This document shows positions 61,812 to 64,000 of a stretch of 64,000 nt of DNA, one piece after another; the first letter of the stretch is position 1; each line of letters begins with the position of its first letter. This DNA is from Streptomyces sp. B21-105 (GTDB taxonomy: Bacteria; Actinomycetota; Actinomycetes; Streptomycetales; Streptomycetaceae), in NCBI RefSeq assembly GCF_036898465.1, contig NZ_JARUMJ010000001.1, forward strand, positions 4,464,001 to 4,528,000. The letters run 5' to 3'. The notes below the pieces were generated by a model. The model was not told the origin of the DNA and did no database searches. It saw only the letters and a list, made by a program, of their open reading frames with translations. Made by a program: the position numbers and the translations under genes.

Positions 61812-62150
61812 CACACGCCCTCGTGGGCACCGGACACGGACCGGCACAGTTCAGTGGGCCCCGGGTTCAGACCGAGGAAGCTCGTCCAGGTCAAGGGTGA
61901 AGGTGCACCCGCCGGTCGGCCCGATCGGGGCCTGCCCGTGCCGTACATGTGGGTGTGCGCCGCGAACTCGACCCGCCCTGCCTTGATGCCTCGTGTCGCC
62001 TGTGCGATGCGGAACGCGCCCTCGCTCTCTCCCGCATCCATGGCGTGATGCCCGCGTAGGACCCGGTGGCCAGGCCGAGGCACCCGATACCACCCCACCA
62101 GGCGCCTCGCGGGATATACTTGGCCCCACATTTGATATCAGGAGGCGTAC
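61812..62150. other. spacer with possible gene remnant
   Basis: These 339 nt contain no intact gene. On the minus strand a short stretch (about 61860-62045) reads GAFRIAQATRGIKAGRVEF, protein-like but without a start in context and running into shifted frames, so it may be a remnant. The vapB promoter must be in the last 60 nt (GATATACTTG near 62115). Confidence 0.4.
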
Positions 62151-62366
62151 ATGAGTCGTACGGTTATCGACCTGGACGACGACCTGGTCGCGGACGTGGC
62201 CAAAGCCCTCGGGACGAACACCAAGAAGGAGACCGTCAACACCGCTCTTCGCGAGGTGCTGGAGAGTCGGCGTCGCGCCCTGGCTCTCGCCCGGCTGCGG
62301 GCCACGGCCGGGGACGGCGCATTCGATCTGGAGCTGTTCGAGAACAAGGGGAACTACCGCCGGTGA
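62151..62366 (+). CDS. VapB-family antitoxin
   Basis: A 71-residue antitoxin with a ribbon-helix-helix N terminus (SRTVIDLDDDLVADVAKALGTNTKKETVNTALREVLE). The C-terminal segment should occupy the VapC active site. AGGAGG lies 6 nt before ATG 62151. Confidence 0.92.
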   Translation: MSRTVIDLDDDLVADVAKALGTNTKKETVNTALREVLESRRRALALARLRATAGDGAFDLELFENKGNYRR

Positions 62367-62785
62367 ACGCGGCCCAGTTCCTGATCGACACCAGCGCGCT
62401 CGCTCGGTTCATGCGCGAGGACGCGGAGCAGTACGGCTGGGACCAAGCGGCAGCCGCCGGGCTCATCGCCACCTGCCCGATCACCGAGCTTGAGTTCTTC
62501 TACAGCGCCCGGTCGGCCGCCGACAGGGCGCGCGGCATCGAGGACATGCGACTGATCTTCGGTTGGGTTCCCGTCGACGACCGCGCCTACGACCGCGCCT
62601 GGCAGGTCCAAGAAGCCCTCACCAAACAGGGAAAGCATCGCAGTGCGGGTGCGGTGGATCTCGTCGTCGCCGCGACGGCCGAGCTGCAAGGGCTCACCCT
62701 CCTGCACCGCGACCACGACTTCGCCTGCATCGCGGCAGTGACCGGCCAGGCTCTCCAGTGGTACGGCCCGGAGAGCGGCAAATAG
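62363..62785 (+). CDS. VapC-family PIN ribonuclease toxin
   Basis: A 140-residue PIN-domain RNase; VapC toxins cut tRNAs or rRNA. Acidic residues are Asp9 (LIDTSALARF), Glu in ITELEFF (about 44), Asp in VDLVVAATA (about 97) and Asp in HRDHDF (about 116). GTG 62363 overlaps the vapB stop codon (GTGA). Confidence 0.93.
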   Translation: MNAAQFLIDTSALARFMREDAEQYGWDQAAAAGLIATCPITELEFFYSARSAADRARGIEDMRLIFGWVPVDDRAYDRAWQVQEALTKQGKHRSAGAVDLVVAATAELQGLTLLHRDHDFACIAAVTGQALQWYGPESGK

Positions 62786-62794
62786 GCGGACGAT

Positions 62795-62815
62795 GGTTGC
62801 AGTTCTGGTTGCATT
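62795..62815 (+). repeat. candidate integrase arm site, right
   Basis: GGTTGC-N6-GGTTGC, the counterpart of 56223-56243 with two substitutions. Confidence 0.6.
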
Positions 62816-62909
62816 CACCTCCGTACAGCACCGTTCAGGAGCCTCACCCGCCACAGCCGCACCGCAGGTCAGAACGCTCCCGCACACCCCCGAACCCCCG
62901 GACGAACAT

Positions 62910-62963
62910 TTGGAAAGCGTGTTGGGTCCACACCCTCACGAGTTCGAATCTCGTATCCTCCGC
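62910..62963 (+). repeat. att copy 3 (right end)
   Basis: Third copy of the tRNA-Ser 3' part. Its downstream 60 nt (62964-63023) match the 60 nt after the resident tRNA-Ser (40097-40156) with one difference, as expected if it is the junction with the original chromosome. Confidence 0.94.
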
Positions 62964-62987
62964 CAGTGCCTCACCGGGCACGATGTC

Positions 62988-63019
62988 GAAGGGCCCCACC
63001 GTTCGCGGTGGGGCCCTTC
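62988..63019 (+). terminator. tRNA-Ser-type terminator at the right junction
   Basis: GAAGGGCCCCACCG / CGGTGGGGCCCTTC around TTCG, the same hairpin as 40121-40152 with one base restoring a perfect pair. Presumably the original terminator of the tRNA gene. Confidence 0.85.
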
Positions 63020-63111
63020 GTCGGTGTGCGCCGCGATGCAGCCAGTTCCAGTGGGATACGAAACCACGGGCAAGGGCCACGGAGCCGTGCCGCCAAACCC
63101 GGGGAGCAGCC

Positions 63112-63470
63112 TCAGCCGATCTTCTTGAAGTCAGTGCGCACCGTGACCTCGACCCCGGCCAGGCTGAACCTGATCTCCTCACCGAATCGGTAAGGCACGG
63201 CCGACGTGTATTCGTCGCCCTTCGGCACTTGGTAGAGCACGCGCTCCCCAGTCAGCACGTCCACGATCAGATACGTCGGAATCCCGCGCGCCGCGTACTG
63301 GTTGAGCTTGCGCCCGTAGTCCTGCCCGACCGTCGAACGGGACACGCTCTCCGCGACGAAAAGCACATGCTCCTGATCGACGAACGCATCTCCCGGGCCG
63401 AGCGCGCCCGCGTCCACCACCAGCACATCGGGCTCGGGCGTGTACCCGTCCAGCTCTGGCTCATCGCGCC
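63112..63470 (-). pseudogene. truncated Uma2-family nuclease
   Basis: The minus strand encodes about 120 residues of the C-terminal part of a Uma2-type PD-(D/E)XK protein (ELDGYTPEPDVLVVDAGALG ... VLFVAESVSRSTVGQDYGRKLNQYAARGIPTYLIVD). The usual first 70 residues are missing: an in-frame stop lies just upstream and the next matching stretch (YLVMGVKAR) is in another frame. Any expressed product would start at GTG 63426. It lies next to the integration junction. Confidence 0.7.
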
Positions 63471-63699
63471 TTCACGCCCATCACGAGGTACCGCCATCGT
63501 ACGGGCCGGACGCAGCAAGCCATTGGTCTTCCCACGTGCACGTTTCCAGCGCGCTCGGTGACGGACGTCGCTCTGTCCACGGCCGTCCACCTGGCTCAGG
63601 GACGGCAGGGCGACCCCGGTGTTCCCCAGTCCGAGGTGATCCCGGTGCCCGGCGGGGATTCCGTTCCGCAGCGCAACCTCTCGGAGGGGCCGCCGCAGC

Positions 63700-63955
63700 G
63701 CGTGGTCGTGACGAACGCGACCAGGTCGGCTCCGAAGTACACCTCCTCGCCACCGCCCTCGGCAGCGGCATCGCCCTGGCCGTCCTGACCTCGTTCAGCG
63801 TCGGCATGACGGACCGAGCCGCACCGGCCGTCACACCGCTCGTGTACGTCACGGTGGTCGCAGGGGCGGGACCTCTCACGCTCGTCGCCACCGCCCTGCC
63901 CGGACGCGTGGCGTTGAGGGTCCGGGCGGTGACGGTGGCCACAGCCAAGGATTGA
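63700..63955 (+). pseudogene. 3' fragment of a membrane protein, possibly an FtsX-like permease
   Basis: The frame reads DQVGSEVHLLATALGSGIALAVLTSF, a hydrophobic helix, then VTPLVYVTVVAGAGPLTLVATALPGRVALR and ATAKD-stop, like the end of FtsX-type permeases. No upstream extension in frame is convincing, so it is probably a remnant. Confidence 0.45.
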
Positions 63956-64000
63956 AGATGCGTGGGGACCGGTCAGAGGAGCACGACCAGGACGACGACG
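63956..64000. other. right edge
   Basis: The last 45 nt contain nothing I can assign. Confidence 0.3.

Larger units (their letters stand above)
56158..62963. mobile_element. cis-mobilizable-type element (no integrase)
   Basis: A 6.8-kb interval between att copies 2 and 3 without integrase, excisionase, replication or transfer genes. It carries two toxin-antitoxin pairs and a three-gene oxygenase/HTH/XPB-like module. This fits a CIME: a decayed element that can move with the neighbouring AICE through shared att sites. An internal GGTTGC-N6-GGTTGC motif lies near each end (56223 and 62795). Confidence 0.75.

Overview
The window is high-GC actinobacterial chromosome, almost certainly Streptomyces. 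It carries bldC, an Lsr2 nucleoid protein, DUF3073 and DUF6274 proteins, mycothiol-type enzymes, GTG starts, G/C third codon positions and long antisense shadow frames. Gene identity and order (dnaX, purD, purC, lsr2, purS-purQ-purL, purF, purM, DUF3073, valine dehydrogenase, bldC, DUF6274, hrpA) fit the conserved Streptomyces core. All calls come from reading the sequence; no database search was run.

Layout of the core (1-40095). The left part holds tRNA-Lys, an APC permease, a DEAD-box helicase with a long RDDRGG-repeat tail, a lipoprotein, a zincin and a membrane metallophosphoesterase. Next come tRNA-Glu/Asp/Phe, hrpA, a second identical tRNA-Asp, a DUF6274 protein, bldC, valine dehydrogenase and DUF3073. 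Most of the inosine monophosphate pathway lies on the minus strand between 17.3 and 37.3 kb: purM, purF, purL, purQ, purS, purC and purD. Interleaved with it are lsr2, three tRNA-Gly genes, an ABC exporter with its own histidine kinase and response regulator, and several lineage-specific proteins. dnaX and the SRP RNA gene close the core next to tRNA-Ser(GGA).

Layout of the accessory region (40096-63023). tRNA-Ser(GGA) is an integration site. The 54-nt 3' part of the tRNA gene recurs at 56104-56157 and 62910-62963, and the tRNA's downstream terminator recurs after the last copy. The first interval (about 16 kb) is an actinomycete integrative and conjugative element (AICE). It encodes a tyrosine integrase, excisionase, DUF3987 and primase-polymerase replication proteins, a C5 methyltransferase, an FtsK-type TraB translocase, Spd-like membrane proteins and a Pycsar-effector-like protein. 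Its cargo is a helix-turn-helix/PP2C gene pair and a DarT-DarG DNA ADP-ribosylation toxin-antitoxin pair. The second interval (about 6.8 kb) has no integrase. It carries a RelE/Phd pair, a large 2OG-Fe(II) oxygenase divergent from an HTH/XPB-like helicase-associated pair, and VapB/VapC. It looks like a cis-mobilizable element accreted at the same site. Beyond it are a truncated Uma2 nuclease and a permease fragment.

The most interesting unexplained structures are on the AICE: three dispersed copies of a hairpin with a conserved loop, each just upstream of a gene start; nested near-perfect inverted repeats between xis and rep; and a cluster of CAGGGAGG repeats beside traB. Also notable are the HTH/PP2C pair, and a histidine kinase whose ATP-binding domain is split by a repeat-rich insert.
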